Assembly (NCBI GenBank): GCA_019245115.1
Contig: JAFARZ010000283.1
Span: forward strand, 1 to 64,000
Length of the DNA: 64,000 nt
From: Streptosporangiaceae bacterium
GTDB taxonomy: Bacteria > Actinomycetota > Actinomycetes > Streptosporangiales > Streptosporangiaceae
Direction: 5' to 3'
Numbering within the stretch: the stretch's first letter is position 1; every line of letters starts with the position of its first letter. The notes under the pieces were generated by a model that had not been told where the DNA came from, made no database searches, and worked only from the letters and a program-made list of their open reading frames with translations. A program made the translations under genes and the position numbers. Below are positions 38,173 to 49,285 of this stretch, piece by piece.

Positions 38173-40782
38173 TTATGGGGTCAGGAGGGGAAGCGGGCGA
38201 CGGACGGCGGGGGTTACGCCGTCGCTGGCGGCGGCGGTGGTCTGGCGTTCGGGGGCGGGGTCGCCGTAGGTGGTGGTGCGCTGGCGGAGCGGGCGGCCGA
38301 GCGGGTCGGTGATGGCGCGCAGCTGGCTGATGGTCTTGTAGGAGCCGTGGCCGGCCCCGGCCATGCGGCTGATGGTCTCTTCCATCAGCGTTCCGCCCAG
38401 GTCGTTGACGCCGCCTTGGAGGACGTCGCGGCAGCCTTCGTCGCCCAGTTTGACCCAGGAACACTGGATCGAGTCGATCGCGCCGTGCAGTAGCAGGCGC
38501 GAGACCGCGTGCACGGCCCGGTTCTCGCGCCGGGTGGGGCCGGGGCGAGCCAGGCCGGCCAGGTAGATCGGGGCGTTCTCGTGGATGAACGGGAGCAGCA
38601 CGAACTCGGTGAAGCCGCCGGTGCGTTCCTGGATGGAGCGGATAACCCGCAGGTGACCGACCCAGTGCGCCGGGGTGTCGACGTGGCCGTACATCATCGT
38701 CGCCGAGGTCGGGATGCCGAGCTCGTGCGCGGTGGTGATGACCTCGATCCACACCGAGGCCGGCAGCTTCCCCTTGGTCAGGATCCAGCGGACGTCGTCG
38801 TCCAGGATCTCCGCGGCGGTGCCGGGCAGCGAGCCGACGCCCGCATCCTTCGCGCGGATCAGCCATTCCCTGATCGGCAGGCCGGTACGGGAGGCGCCGT
38901 TTACGACCTCCATCGGGGAGAACGCGTGCACGTGGAGATCAGGCTGACGCCGCTTGACTTCGGCAGCGATTTCGAAATATGCTGTGCCTGGTAGGTCGGG
39001 ATGGATACCGCCCTGCATGCAGACCTCGGTGGCGCCCGCGGCCCAAGCCTCGTCCGCACGGTCGCCGATCTGCTCCAGGGAGAGGGTGTAGGCGTCCGCA
39101 TCGGTGCGACGCTGGGCGAAGGCGCAGAACCGGCAGCCGGTGTAACAGACGTTCGTAAAGTTGATGTTCCGGGTGACGATGTAGGTCACTCCGTCGCCGC
39201 GTACCTCGCGTCGGAGCCCGTCGGCGATGCCAGCCAGGGCCTCCAGATCGACGCCGTCGGCGGACAGCAGGGCGATCGCCTGGTCGTCGGTGAGGGCGGC
39301 GGGGTCGCGCTCGGCCTGCCGGAGCGCCGCGGCGACCTCTCCGGACCGGGCGACCGACGGAAGGTGCGAGGGCGAGGGAGGAAGCACCACCGTACGTTCG
39401 GTCAATTCTTGCCAGTCGCCGTAGACCTCGGCGAAGTCGTCGCGGCGGTCATGCGTGCGGCCGGCGGTGTCGATGGTCACGTGCAGGTCGGTGCGGCCGG
39501 AGCCCTGCGGGCCGGAGGCGGCCCAGCCGCCGTCGGGTTCCTGCCAGGGCAGGCCGCGCGGGAGCGCCCCGTCCCGGGCCAGGCCGGTGGCGGGATCGGC
39601 GAGCGCCGCCACGTGCCGCGCCAGCCGAGGGTCCAGCCATGGCTCACGAAGGTAGGGAGGATAGATGGTCAGACGCTCACGCAGGGTGAAACCCGCCGCG
39701 GCGGTGCGGGCGGCCAGCTCGTCGATGGCAGGCCACGGACGTTCGGGGTTGACGTGGTCCGGGGTCAGCGGGGACACACCGCCCCAGTCGTCGATACCGG
39801 CCCGCAGGATCAGGTCATACTGCTCGCCGACCAGGTTCGGCGGAGCCTGGATACGCGCCTTGGACCCCATAACCAGCCTGGTTACGGCGATCGTGGCGGC
39901 CAGGTCGTTGAGTTCGGCGTCGGGGACGTCGCGCATCTTCGTGTCGGGCTTGGCCCGGAAATTCTGCACGATCACTTCCTGGATGCCGCTGTACCGGCGC
40001 GCGACCGCGCGGATCGCGAAGATCGACTCCGCGCGTTCGGCCGGTGTCTCACCGATTCCGATAAGGATCCCGGTGGTGAACGGGACGTTGCAGCGGCCGG
40101 CGTCCTCCAGCACGCGGAGACGGACGGCGGGATCCTTGTCGGGGCTACCGAAGTGCGGGCCGCCCTTCTCGGAGAACAGGCGGGAAGCGGTCGTCTCCAG
40201 CATCATTCCCATGGACGGGGCCACCGGCTTGAGGCGCTGGAAATCCTGCCAGCTCAGCACGCCGGGATTCAGGTGCGGCAGCAGGCCGGTCTCCTCCAGA
40301 ACCCGGATCGCCATCGCCCGGACGTAGGACAACGTGTCGTCGTAGCCGTGTGAGTCGAGCCAGTCCCGGGCCTGATGCCATCGGTCCTCTGGCTTGTCGC
40401 CGAGGGTGAACAGGGCTTCCTTGCAGCCGAGAGCGGCGCCCTGTCGCGCGATGGCCAGGACCTCGTCCGGCTCCAGGTACAGGTTGTGCAGGCGGTGCGG
40501 CACGGTGGCGAATGTGCAGTAGGCGCAGCGGTCGCGGCACAGGCGGGTGAGCGGGATGAATACCTTGCGCGAGTAGGTGATCACACCGGGGCGTCGCGCG
40601 GCTTCCAGGCCGGCATCGCGGACCCGGCTCGCGTAGCTCAGCAGCGTCGCGAGATCATCGCCGTGGGCGTGCAGCAGGGTGGTTGCCTCGTCGTGATCCA
40701 GCAGCTTGCCGTCGCGCGCTCTGGCCAGCGCGCGACGCATAGCAGCGGGAGTGACATCCGAGTCGCCGCGGGAACCGCTCAT
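38173..40782 (-). CDS. fbiC: FO synthase (CofG-CofH fusion)
   Basis: Two radical-SAM CxxxCxxC motifs ([16 protein letters not shown]), 869 aa. Confidence 0.97.
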   Translation of the reverse strand: MSGSRGDSDVTPAAMRRALARARDGKLLDHDEATTLLHAHGDDLATLLSYASRVRDAGLEAARRPGVITYSRKVFIPLTRLCRDRCAYCTFATVPHRLHNLYLEPDEVLAIARQGAALGCKEALFTLGDKPEDRWHQARDWLDSHGYDDTLSYVRAMAIRVLEETGLLPHLNPGVLSWQDFQRLKPVAPSMGMMLETTASRLFSEKGGPHFGSPDKDPAVRLRVLEDAGRCNVPFTTGILIGIGETPAERAESIFAIRAVARRYSGIQEVIVQNFRAKPDTKMRDVPDAELNDLAATIAVTRLVMGSKARIQAPPNLVGEQYDLILRAGIDDWGGVSPLTPDHVNPERPWPAIDELAARTAAAGFTLRERLTIYPPYLREPWLDPRLARHVAALADPATGLARDGALPRGLPWQEPDGGWAASGPQGSGRTDLHVTIDTAGRTHDRRDDFAEVYGDWQELTERTVVLPPSPSHLPSVARSGEVAAALRQAERDPAALTDDQAIALLSADGVDLEALAGIADGLRREVRGDGVTYIVTRNINFTNVCYTGCRFCAFAQRRTDADAYTLSLEQIGDRADEAWAAGATEVCMQGGIHPDLPGTAYFEIAAEVKRRQPDLHVHAFSPMEVVNGASRTGLPIREWLIRAKDAGVGSLPGTAAEILDDDVRWILTKGKLPASVWIEVITTAHELGIPTSATMMYGHVDTPAHWVGHLRVIRSIQERTGGFTEFVLLPFIHENAPIYLAGLARPGPTRRENRAVHAVSRLLLHGAIDSIQCSWVKLGDEGCRDVLQGGVNDLGGTLMEETISRMAGAGHGSYKTISQLRAITDPLGRPLRQRTTTYGDPAPERQTTAAASDGVTPAVRRPLPLLTP

Positions 40783-40839
40783 CCTTGCACTTTACGTGCC
40801 AATGCTCACCCGCTCCCGCCCGGGCACCTGGTCCCGCGA

Positions 40840-41874
40840 TCAGAACGTGCGATAGTCGCGGACGGAGTTCCGTGGGCCGCGCCGAGGCGGGGGGCTGCCG
40901 CCCAGTTCGATCAGGCGCTGGACCCGGTAGCGCTGGCCCTGGTACGGAGCGAGGAGCGTGAGCATGCCGACGTCGTCGGTGCCTCGTTCACCGGCCAGCG
41001 TCCACCCGACCGCCTTGGGCAGATGGTAATCACCGACCGAGACCGCGTCGGGGTCACCACAGGCGCGCTGGCGCACCTCAGCGGATGTCCACGGGCCGAT
41101 GCCGGGGAGCGAGCGGAGAACAGAATCGGCTTCGGCGTGGCTGAGGGTGGCGATCTCTTCCAGGCGGCTCGCCACCCGCGCCGCGTTCATGATGGTCTGA
41201 GCGCGGATACCCTCGACACCGGCCCGGTGCCAGTCCCACGACGGGATGCGGATCCAGACAGCGGGCGGAGGGAAGACCCGCATGCCTTCGGGAGCGGGCC
41301 CGGGCGCGGGCGTGCCGAACTTGTACAACAGGGAGCGCCACGCTCGCCAGGCCTCTTTGCCGACGACCTTCTGTTCCAGCACGGCGGGGACCAGTGACTC
41401 GAAGACGCGACGGGTCTGGCCGATGCGCAGGCTCGCGTAGCGGCGGGCGATGTCGCGCAGCAGCGCCGCGCCCGGGCCCGAACCATGCGGCAGTACGCCC
41501 TCGTCATACGCACCGAGCTGGGCGGGGAGCACATCGAGCAGCCAGCGGGCACCCGGGCCCCAGGCCTGCGCGAAGACCACCGTACCGCCGCCCGTACCGA
41601 CGCCGCCGTCGCCCCGGCCGCCGTCAGCGCCATCACCTTCGCCGCCGTCCCCGCCACCGTCAACGCCGCCCTCGACGACGCCAGCTCCTGGGCCGGCAGA
41701 ACGGGTGATGACGCGGATCGTCGCCGGCCCTTCGGGAGTGAGCGTCGTGCGCCACAGCGCCCCGCGGCGGTCGAGACGGAACGTCGGATCGCCGCCGCCA
41801 CGCCGGTGGACCGACATGCTCAGCAGGACGTTGACCGTGAACGGCGCCTGCCAGTCAAGCGCCAGTTCGGCCAC
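40840..41874 (-). CDS. DNA-3-methyladenine glycosylase-like (HhH-GPD) protein
   Basis: VLEQKVVGKEAWRAWRSLLYKFG...LRSLPGIGPWTSAEVRQRACGDPDAVSVGDYHLP; GTG start likely. Confidence 0.88.
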   Translation of the reverse strand: MAELALDWQAPFTVNVLLSMSVHRRGGGDPTFRLDRRGALWRTTLTPEGPATIRVITRSAGPGAGVVEGGVDGGGDGGEGDGADGGRGDGGVGTGGGTVVFAQAWGPGARWLLDVLPAQLGAYDEGVLPHGSGPGAALLRDIARRYASLRIGQTRRVFESLVPAVLEQKVVGKEAWRAWRSLLYKFGTPAPGPAPEGMRVFPPPAVWIRIPSWDWHRAGVEGIRAQTIMNAARVASRLEEIATLSHAEADSVLRSLPGIGPWTSAEVRQRACGDPDAVSVGDYHLPKAVGWTLAGERGTDDVGMLTLLAPYQGQRYRVQRLIELGGSPPPRRGPRNSVRDYRTF

Positions 41875-41884
41875 GGCAAAGTCT

Positions 41885-43015
41885 TCAGACGTCGGAGGAG
41901 AACCGGACCGAAGTCGGCTCGAGGCGGGTGCCGGGCCAGATCCGCACGCCACGGGTCAGTTCGTTGCCGGCGCCGATGACCGCATCGTCCCCGATCACCG
42001 CGTCGTCCACCACCGCGCCCGCGGACACGACCGCGCCCCGCCCGAGGATGGAATCCCTGACGACCGCGCCCTCACCGACCCGGGCGCCGTCGAACAGGAC
42101 GCTGCCCGCCACGGTGGCGCCCGCGGCGATGAAGCCGCCCGCCCCCACCGTGGTGCCGCCGGTGACCGACGCGTCCTGGGCCACGACTGCGTCACCCAGG
42201 ACCAGCCGCTCGCTGGGGCCAGGCTGGCCGGGCACCGCCGGGGCCGGCAGCCGTCCGAGCACGAGGTCGCACGATCCGCGCACGAACGCCTGGGGAGTCC
42301 CCACATCCAGCCAGTACGCGGACTCGTGATACCCCATCACGATCTCGCCCGCCGCGATCAGCCCGGGGAACGTCTCCCGCTCCACTGACACGCGCCGCCC
42401 GGCCGGGATCGAGTCGATCACGTCGCGACGGAAGACATAGCAACCGGCATTAATCCGATTTGTCACAGGATTTGGCGTTTTTTCCAGAAAAGCCGTTACA
42501 CGCCCGGCCGCATCGGTCGGCACGCAGCCGAACCGCGACGGATCCGCCACCTCCACCAGATGCAACGTCACCGCGGCGTCCGACTTCACGTGGAGGTCAA
42601 GTTGCGCGCAGAGATCGTGCCCGGAGAGGATGTCGCAGTTCATCACCACGACCGGGTCCGCCGCGCCGGAACCGCGCAGCGACCGGGCCGCGTTCCTGAT
42701 CCCGCCGCCCGTGTCCAGCGGCTCATCCTCGGTGACGTAGGACATGGTCAGTCCGAACGCGGACCCGTCGCCGAACACTTCGCTGAACATCGAAGCCTTG
42801 TAGCACGTCGCCAGCACCACGTGCGTGACACCGCTCGCGGCCGCCCGGGCCAGCAGGTGCGACAGGAACGGCACGCCGGCGGTGGGCAGCAGCGGCTTCG
42901 GCGCGGACAACGTCAGCGGCCGCAGCCGGGTCCCCTGACCGCCGACGAGCACGATGGCCTCGAGTGGCTCGCGACCAGCGGAACGTTCAGCACGACCAGC
43001 TGTAGCAGAAGGCAT
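41885..43015 (-). CDS. NDP-sugar nucleotidyltransferase (mannose-1-phosphate guanylyltransferase-like)
   Basis: AIVLVGGQGTRLRPLTLSAPKPLLPTAGVPFL; C-terminal hexapeptide-like repeats. Confidence 0.93.
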   Translation of the reverse strand: MPSATAGRAERSAGREPLEAIVLVGGQGTRLRPLTLSAPKPLLPTAGVPFLSHLLARAAASGVTHVVLATCYKASMFSEVFGDGSAFGLTMSYVTEDEPLDTGGGIRNAARSLRGSGAADPVVVMNCDILSGHDLCAQLDLHVKSDAAVTLHLVEVADPSRFGCVPTDAAGRVTAFLEKTPNPVTNRINAGCYVFRRDVIDSIPAGRRVSVERETFPGLIAAGEIVMGYHESAYWLDVGTPQAFVRGSCDLVLGRLPAPAVPGQPGPSERLVLGDAVVAQDASVTGGTTVGAGGFIAAGATVAGSVLFDGARVGEGAVVRDSILGRGAVVSAGAVVDDAVIGDDAVIGAGNELTRGVRIWPGTRLEPTSVRFSSDV

Positions 43016-43024
43016 GCCGTTACG

Positions 43025-44176
43025 TTACACCGCGCTGATATCCGCGGCGTGCTGTTCCGCGGCACGCCGGTAGCAGGCGAGATGCGCCTCCGCCGACGCC
43101 GCCCAGGTGAACTCCTGGGCCCGGTCGTGGCCGGCCACGGCCAGGGCGTCGCGCCGCGAGGGGTCGTCGAGCAGCGCGCGCAGCGCGTCCCGGACGCTGT
43201 CGGAGTCCTGCTCGGTGTACGCGACCGCTTCGCCGCCGACTTCGGGCAGCGACGTGCAATGTGTGGTCAGCACGGGCGCGCCGCACGCCATCGCCTCGAG
43301 GACCGGCAGCCCGAATCCCTCACCGCGGGACGGGAACGCCACCACGAGCGCCCCGCCGAGGAAGCCCGGCAGATCAGAGAAGCGCAGGTAACCCGGCCGG
43401 ATCAGGCGCAGGTGCGGCGGCAGCGCGGCCACCGCCGCGTCCACCTCCTCGCTCCAGCCGCCCCCGCCGCCGAGCACCAGGGCCGGCGGATCGTCGATGT
43501 CCTCTACCGCGTCGGCCCAGCCCTTGATCAACGCGGCGATGTTCTTGCGCGGCTCCAGTGAGCCGAGGAACGCGATGTACGGCTTGCCGTGCAACCCGAG
43601 CCGATCCGACACGGCGGAGACCTGCCGCTGGTCGGGCCGGTGGAAGAGCCGGTGGTCGACGCCGTGGTAAGCCACGTCGATCCTGGTCGGGTCCGCTTGC
43701 AGCACCCGGACCAGTTCGTCCCGCGTCGCCTTGGACGGCACGATCAGCCGGGCCGCCCGGCGCGCGGCAGTCCGGATGGCCGACTTGAAGAACATGGCGC
43801 TGACCTGGCTGTACAGCTCAGGCTCTGTGAAGTAGGTCACGTCGTGTACGGTTACCACGGTCGGTCGGCCAGGCCGCAGCGGCATCGAGTAGAACGGCAC
43901 GTGGATCACGTCGGCATTGACCTGCTGCGCCACCACCGGCAGTCCGCTCTGCTCCCAGGCCAGCCGAGCCGACCGGTGCGAGATCGCCGTCGGGCCGGTG
44001 ACGACGCGCGCGCCCGGGGCCAGCCGCCCGTAACGTTCCTCGTCTGCACGCTGACAGACCACGGCCAGGTCCGCGCCCGCCGTGTCAAGCGCGCCTATCA
44101 GCCCGTCGACGTACCGACCGAGCGCCCCTCGGTCGGCTGGCACGTCGGTCGCATCGATAAGTACGCGAGGTGCCAC
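43025..44176 (-). CDS. Glycosyltransferase family 4 protein
   Basis: IAFLGSLEPRKNIAALIKG; PSRGEGFGLPVLEAMACGAPVLTT. Confidence 0.95.
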   Translation of the reverse strand: MAPRVLIDATDVPADRGALGRYVDGLIGALDTAGADLAVVCQRADEERYGRLAPGARVVTGPTAISHRSARLAWEQSGLPVVAQQVNADVIHVPFYSMPLRPGRPTVVTVHDVTYFTEPELYSQVSAMFFKSAIRTAARRAARLIVPSKATRDELVRVLQADPTRIDVAYHGVDHRLFHRPDQRQVSAVSDRLGLHGKPYIAFLGSLEPRKNIAALIKGWADAVEDIDDPPALVLGGGGGWSEEVDAAVAALPPHLRLIRPGYLRFSDLPGFLGGALVVAFPSRGEGFGLPVLEAMACGAPVLTTHCTSLPEVGGEAVAYTEQDSDSVRDALRALLDDPSRRDALAVAGHDRAQEFTWAASAEAHLACYRRAAEQHAADISAV

Positions 44177-44277
44177 GACCGCACTTGCTCCCTTCCTGGG
44201 CCACCCGGGAGGTCCGGCAGCGCCGGGTACGCGCCGCCTGCGTGGGATGTCCCGTCAACTATGCAGCCTACGCCCTG

Positions 44278-45078
44278 TCAAAGGCGGCGGACGAACACTT
44301 GGTCCCGCGATAACGGCGCGTTAACCTCCTCGCGTCGAGCATGCACGAGCACGATCGCGCCGCTATCGGAGCCGCCGTTGGCCACACCACCCGCCGCCAG
44401 GTCCGCGACGGCGACGAGCGGAAGGACCGGCGCGGCCGCGTTGAACCCGAACTTCCCGCCGTAGGCGGACAGGCTCAGGTACAGCCGCTGCGCCCAGCGG
44501 GTCCGGAACTGATACGCATACGTGATCACGGCGAGACCGCGTTCACCGAGCAGCGCGGCCAGCTGATCATGTGAATACGTCCGCCGCACCTGGTACCGCT
44601 CGCAATGCGCGGCGTACAACCGGGGCCAGCGGCTGGCCAGCGTCAACGCGTCGGCGGACATCACCAGTTCGCCACCTGGCCGCAGCACTCGCGCCATCTC
44701 GTCCAGCGCCCGGGCGCCGTCCTCGAAATGCTCGATCGCGCAGATCGACATCACGCGGTCGAAGCTGGCGTCCGGGAACGGCAGCCGCAGCGCGTCGCCG
44801 CGGACGAGCCCCGGCGCCACGCTCAGCGCGCCGCCGCGCAGCAGCTTGGCCTGGGAGATGTCCAGCGCCACCGCCCGCGCGCCACGGCGCCGCGCCCGGG
44901 CCGCCCAGTAACCGTCGCCACCCGCCACGTCGAGTACCCGCAGTCCGCGCAGGTCGCCGCGGCCGAAGGCCCCGGCCGATTCAGCACCGCCAAGCCACCG
45001 CAGCAGCGTCCGCGCCTCCCGGTACCGGCAGACATGCACCTCATGGCCGGCGAAGGCAACCGCATCCGCAACTTTCAT
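44278..45078 (-). CDS. Class I SAM-dependent methyltransferase
   Basis: LRVLDVAGGDGYWAARARRRGARAVALDIS; alternative TTG start at 45087. Confidence 0.92.
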   Translation of the reverse strand: MKVADAVAFAGHEVHVCRYREARTLLRWLGGAESAGAFGRGDLRGLRVLDVAGGDGYWAARARRRGARAVALDISQAKLLRGGALSVAPGLVRGDALRLPFPDASFDRVMSICAIEHFEDGARALDEMARVLRPGGELVMSADALTLASRWPRLYAAHCERYQVRRTYSHDQLAALLGERGLAVITYAYQFRTRWAQRLYLSLSAYGGKFGFNAAAPVLPLVAVADLAAGGVANGGSDSGAIVLVHARREEVNAPLSRDQVFVRRL

Positions 45079-45119
45079 AACACCCAATTAAAACGAACGG
45101 GCTGTGGTGCCTGCCCCGG

Positions 45120-46517
45120 TCAGGCGGTCTCGTCGCCGTCGCCGTCGTCCTGGAAGTCGGAGATGTCGAGGTCGGGCCCGGCCGGATTGACGAAGCTTTC
45201 AGGATCCTCCAGGTCGTCGGCCACCGGCAGCAGGTCCGGGTGAGCCCACAGCGCATCCCGGCCACCGATGCCGCGGGCCTGCGTCAGTCCGTGCCAGATC
45301 GTCGCCGCCTCGCGCAGCCGGCGCGGGCGCAGCTCCAGGCCGACCAGCGTGGCGAAGGTCCGCTCGGCCGGACCACCGGTGGCGCGACGCCGCCGGAAGG
45401 CCTCGGCCAGCGCGTCGGCATGGGTCAGCCGGTCCTTCGCCGCGGCGGCGACGACCGTGGACACCCACCCTTCGACCAGCGCCAGGAGCGTCTCGAGCCG
45501 GCTGAGCGCCGCCTTCTGCGCGGGGGTGTCCTCGGGCCGGAACAGCCCCTCGCCCTGCAGCGCCTGCTGAAGCGCTTCCGGGTTGCCCAGGATCTCGGGG
45601 TTGGTCAGGTCGACGTCCGGCATCGCTTCCTGGAGTTTGGCCATGTCCATCGTGATGCCGCTGGCGTATTGCTCCACCGCGCCGAGCAGGCGCGCACGCA
45701 GCCAGGGCACGTGCGCGAACAGCCGCTGGTGAGCGGCTTCCCGCAGCGCGACGTACAGCCGGACCTCGCCCGCGTCGACCGACAGTCCCTGCCCGAACGC
45801 GGCCACGCCCGCCGGGAGGAGAGCGGCGGTGCCCTCCGGACCGAGCGGCAGTCCGATGTCGGCGGAGCCGATGACCTCACGGGCCAGCTCGCCGACCGCG
45901 GTGCCGGTCTGGCTGCCGATCATGGCCCCGCCGATCTGCCGGAACATCGCGGTCAGCCCGCCCAGACCTCCCATGCCGCCGGGACCCCCGCCCAGGGCAC
46001 CCAGCATGGACTTCATCTCCTCGGGCACGTCGTCGCCGAGCTGGGCGGGATCCGTGGGGATCATGCTGCTCATCGCCTCGACGCCCTTGGCCGCGATCGG
46101 ATCGCACAGTTTGGCCCAGACCGGGAACGTCGCCTCCAGCCACTCCGACCGGCTCCAGGCTTCGATCTTGTGGACGCCGGAAGGGAACTCGACCGCTTCA
46201 TCCAGCCACAGGTCGGCGAGCCGGACCGCCTCGGTGACATCCCGCCGCTGCGCGTCGAGCACGGACGGATCGCCAGCCGCCGAGATCACGTGCCGGGCCA
46301 CGTTCTTGGCCAGGTCCCAGTTGACCGGGCCGCCGGTCCAGGACAGCATGTCCGCGACCTGGCGCAGTGCGTCCGCGAACTGCTGCGGTCCGCCCAGCGG
46401 ATTTCCGGCGGCGTCACCGAGGCCGCCGGTGGGCACGCCGCCCTGACCGCCGGACCCGGAGCCCTCGTCGTCCGGCTTGTCGGGCAGACTGAAGCCGAAC
46501 GGCCGGTTAGCCATCAC
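45120..46517 (-). CDS. Zinc-dependent metalloprotease-like / DUF2342 (F420-associated) protein
   Basis: GGMGGLGGLTAMFRQIGGAMIGSQTGTAVGELAREV; GPAERTFATLVGLELRPRRLREAATIW. Confidence 0.88.
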   Translation of the reverse strand: MMANRPFGFSLPDKPDDEGSGSGGQGGVPTGGLGDAAGNPLGGPQQFADALRQVADMLSWTGGPVNWDLAKNVARHVISAAGDPSVLDAQRRDVTEAVRLADLWLDEAVEFPSGVHKIEAWSRSEWLEATFPVWAKLCDPIAAKGVEAMSSMIPTDPAQLGDDVPEEMKSMLGALGGGPGGMGGLGGLTAMFRQIGGAMIGSQTGTAVGELAREVIGSADIGLPLGPEGTAALLPAGVAAFGQGLSVDAGEVRLYVALREAAHQRLFAHVPWLRARLLGAVEQYASGITMDMAKLQEAMPDVDLTNPEILGNPEALQQALQGEGLFRPEDTPAQKAALSRLETLLALVEGWVSTVVAAAAKDRLTHADALAEAFRRRRATGGPAERTFATLVGLELRPRRLREAATIWHGLTQARGIGGRDALWAHPDLLPVADDLEDPESFVNPAGPDLDISDFQDDGDGDETA

Positions 46518-46543
46518 GGCCTCTGCGGCAGGATAGAAGGGTC

Positions 46544-47716
46544 ATGACCGCCACGTTATCTCGGGAGACGCGCACTGTGACAAACGCCCGGGGGTCTGAT
46601 CGCCACGAGCGAAGCGACACACCCTCCAAGCTGGGGGATGCCGATCTCCCAGACCCCCTGGATAAACCAAGGCCCGTGGTGGCCATCACCGGTGCGGCGC
46701 GTGGCATAGGACAGGCGCTGACCCGCGCACTCGCCGAATCTTCACAGGTCAAGAAGGTGGTCGCGATCGATGACCATCGCGGTGACAGCAACGGCGTGAC
46801 ATGGCGGGTGGCTGACGTGCGGGACCCGGCGCTGGCCGGCCGCCTGGCGGGTGTGGACGTCGTGGTGCATGCCGACATCGACCTGACGCCGGACGCGGAC
46901 GCCAGGAAGCGGCGGGCCTTCAACGTGCGCGGCGCGCAAACCGTCCTGACCTCCGCCGCGGCGGCACGGATCAGCCGCATGGTGCTGGTGACCAGCGCGA
47001 TGGTCTACGGCGCCGGTCCCGACAACCCGGTGCCGCTACCGGAAAGGGCCCCGCTGGCGGCACAGGTGGACAGCAGCGTGGCCGGGGACATGCTGGAGAT
47101 AGAGCAGCTCGCACGCCGCTCACCGCGCACCAATCCGGGTATGGGCGTGACCGTGGTCCGCCCGGCGGCGCTGGCCGGGGAAGGCATAGACACCCTGGTG
47201 ACACGCCACTTCGAGGCGCCCCGGCTGCTGACCGTTAAGGGCTGCGTGCCGCGCTGGCAGTTCTGCCACGTCGACGACCTGGTCTCCGCGCTGGAATTCA
47301 CGGTCGTCAACGGCATCGAGGGCGAACTGGCGGTAGGCAGCGAAGGCTGGCTGGAGCAGGAAGAGGTCGAGCGGATCAGCGGCCTGAAGAGCATCGAACT
47401 GCCGGCCCGGCTGACGTTCGGCACCGCTCAGCGGCTGCACCAGATGGGAGTCACTCCCGCGCCGGCCATAGACCTACGGTATGTCGCGTACCCGCTGGTG
47501 GTGGACGGCGCGACACTACGCGACGCCGGTTGGCGGCCCGCCTACAGCAACGCCGACGCGCTTAGCGTCCTGCTCGGCCAGCGCCGCGGCCGGCACGCGG
47601 TGGCCGGCCGCCGGATCGCGCGGAAAGAGGCGACGATCACCGTTGCGGGGGCCACGGTGGCGGCGATCGGCACCGCCGCGATAGTCCGTCGCGCCCGTCG
47701 CCGCCAGAAGTCTTGA
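46544..47716 (+). CDS. NAD-dependent epimerase/SDR family protein
   Basis: VVAITGAARGIGQALTRAL; VTSAMVYGA. Confidence 0.9.
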   Translation: MTATLSRETRTVTNARGSDRHERSDTPSKLGDADLPDPLDKPRPVVAITGAARGIGQALTRALAESSQVKKVVAIDDHRGDSNGVTWRVADVRDPALAGRLAGVDVVVHADIDLTPDADARKRRAFNVRGAQTVLTSAAAARISRMVLVTSAMVYGAGPDNPVPLPERAPLAAQVDSSVAGDMLEIEQLARRSPRTNPGMGVTVVRPAALAGEGIDTLVTRHFEAPRLLTVKGCVPRWQFCHVDDLVSALEFTVVNGIEGELAVGSEGWLEQEEVERISGLKSIELPARLTFGTAQRLHQMGVTPAPAIDLRYVAYPLVVDGATLRDAGWRPAYSNADALSVLLGQRRGRHAVAGRRIARKEATITVAGATVAAIGTAAIVRRARRRQKS

Positions 47717-47774
47717 TCGTCGGGAGCCGTCCCCAGGACTCCCGCGGCGACTCAAGCCGGGTACCTTTTACTCC

Positions 47775-48197
47775 GTGAACGTCGTACGGCTGATCGGGAT
47801 ACGGGAGTCCGCGCTGTCGGTTGACGAGGTCCGCGCCGCGGTGGCCGACTCAACGGCCGGCGGCATCGTGCTGTTCGCGGGAGCGGTCCGGGATGTTGAC
47901 CATGATCAGCAGGTGACCGGCCTTTCCTACAGTGCGCACCCCACCGCGGAGGCCGAACTGCGCCGGGTCGCCGAGCAGATCGCGGCCAAGTTCCCGGTCA
48001 CGGCGGTCGCCGCGGTGCACCGGACCGGAGACCTGGAGATCGGCGATCTCGCGGTGGTCGTCGCCGTGGCCTGCCCGCACCGGGCGGAGGCGTTCGACGC
48101 CTGCCACGCGCTGATCGACGAGCTGAAGGCCACGGTGCCGATCTGGAAACACCAGCGGTTCGCCGACGGCTCCAGTGAATGGGTCGGCAGTGCCTAG
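47775..48197 (+). CDS. moaE: Molybdopterin synthase catalytic subunit MoaE
   Basis: GGIVLFAGAVRDVDHDQQVTGLSYSAHPTAEAEL; VPIWKHQRFADGSSEWVGSA. Confidence 0.95.
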   Translation: MNVVRLIGIRESALSVDEVRAAVADSTAGGIVLFAGAVRDVDHDQQVTGLSYSAHPTAEAELRRVAEQIAAKFPVTAVAAVHRTGDLEIGDLAVVVAVACPHRAEAFDACHALIDELKATVPIWKHQRFADGSSEWVGSA

Positions 48198-49272
48198 CCG
48201 AATTGGCCTGGGCCTCCGGCCGCGGCGTGTGCGCGGCATGTCCCGCCGTTCGCTGACGCTGCTCATCGCGTCTATCGGCACCGCCGCGGCCATCGCGGTC
48301 ACCGTGCTGATCCCGGTCCCCTACGTCATCCTCGGGCCGGGTCCCACGCTGAACACGCTGGGCAAGGACTCGTCCGGGCAGGAGCTCATCTCCATCCAGG
48401 GGCACCCGACCCATCCCACCAGCGGGAACCTCAACATGGTGACGGTCAGCTACGCGGGCGGGCCGGGCAGCAACATCAACATCTTCTCGGCGCTGGAGGC
48501 CTGGCTCAACCCGGACGAGGCCGTTGTCCCGGAGCAGGAACTGTTCCCGTCCGGGTCGACCCAGCAGCAGGTGCAGCAGCAGGACACCGCGCAGATGGCA
48601 AGCTCGCAGCAGATCGCCACCGCCGCCGCGTTCACCGAACTGCACATCCCCTTCACCACGCTGGTCACCATCGACCAGACCAGTAAGGGCATGCCCGCGG
48701 CCAGCGTGCTGAAGCCGGGCGACATCATCACCGCCGTGGACGGCGAGCCGGTGACCGGCGATACCAGCCTGACCACGCTGATCCGCTCGCATCCGGCCGG
48801 CACCACGCTTGAGTTCACCATCAAGCGGAACGGCAAGATCCAGCAGGCGGGCATTACCACGGTGCAATTCCAAGGTCATCCGGTAATCGGTGTCGGCGTA
48901 ATCGACAACTACACGTTCCCGTTCAACGTGAAGATCAGCATCGGCGACATCGGCGGCCCGAGCGCCGGCCTGATGTTCGCGCTTGGCATCATCGACAAGC
49001 TGACCACGGACAACCTCACCGGCGGCAAGTTCATCGCCGGCACCGGCCAGATCGAGCCATCCGGGACGGTCGACGCGATCGGCGGAATCCAGCAGAAGAT
49101 GGTCGGCGCCCGCAACGCCGGGGCGACCGTGTTCCTCGCGCCCGCCGCGAACTGCGGCGATACTAAGGGCGCGGTACCGGCCGGCCTGCAGGTGGTCAAG
49201 GTGGGCACGTTGAACCAGGCCGTGCAGGACCTGGAAGCCATCAAGGCAGGCAAGCCCGTCCCGTCCTGCTGA
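48190..49272 (+). CDS. PDZ domain / Lon-like S16 protease (YlbL-like)
   Basis: LKPGDIITAVDGEPVTG PDZ; IGGPSAGLMFALGIID S16 active-site region; start uncertain (GTG 48190 or ATG 48238). Confidence 0.92.
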   Translation: MPSRIGLGLRPRRVRGMSRRSLTLLIASIGTAAAIAVTVLIPVPYVILGPGPTLNTLGKDSSGQELISIQGHPTHPTSGNLNMVTVSYAGGPGSNINIFSALEAWLNPDEAVVPEQELFPSGSTQQQVQQQDTAQMASSQQIATAAAFTELHIPFTTLVTIDQTSKGMPAASVLKPGDIITAVDGEPVTGDTSLTTLIRSHPAGTTLEFTIKRNGKIQQAGITTVQFQGHPVIGVGVIDNYTFPFNVKISIGDIGGPSAGLMFALGIIDKLTTDNLTGGKFIAGTGQIEPSGTVDAIGGIQQKMVGARNAGATVFLAPAANCGDTKGAVPAGLQVVKVGTLNQAVQDLEAIKAGKPVPSC

Positions 49273-49285
49273 GAAGGAGCGGACC

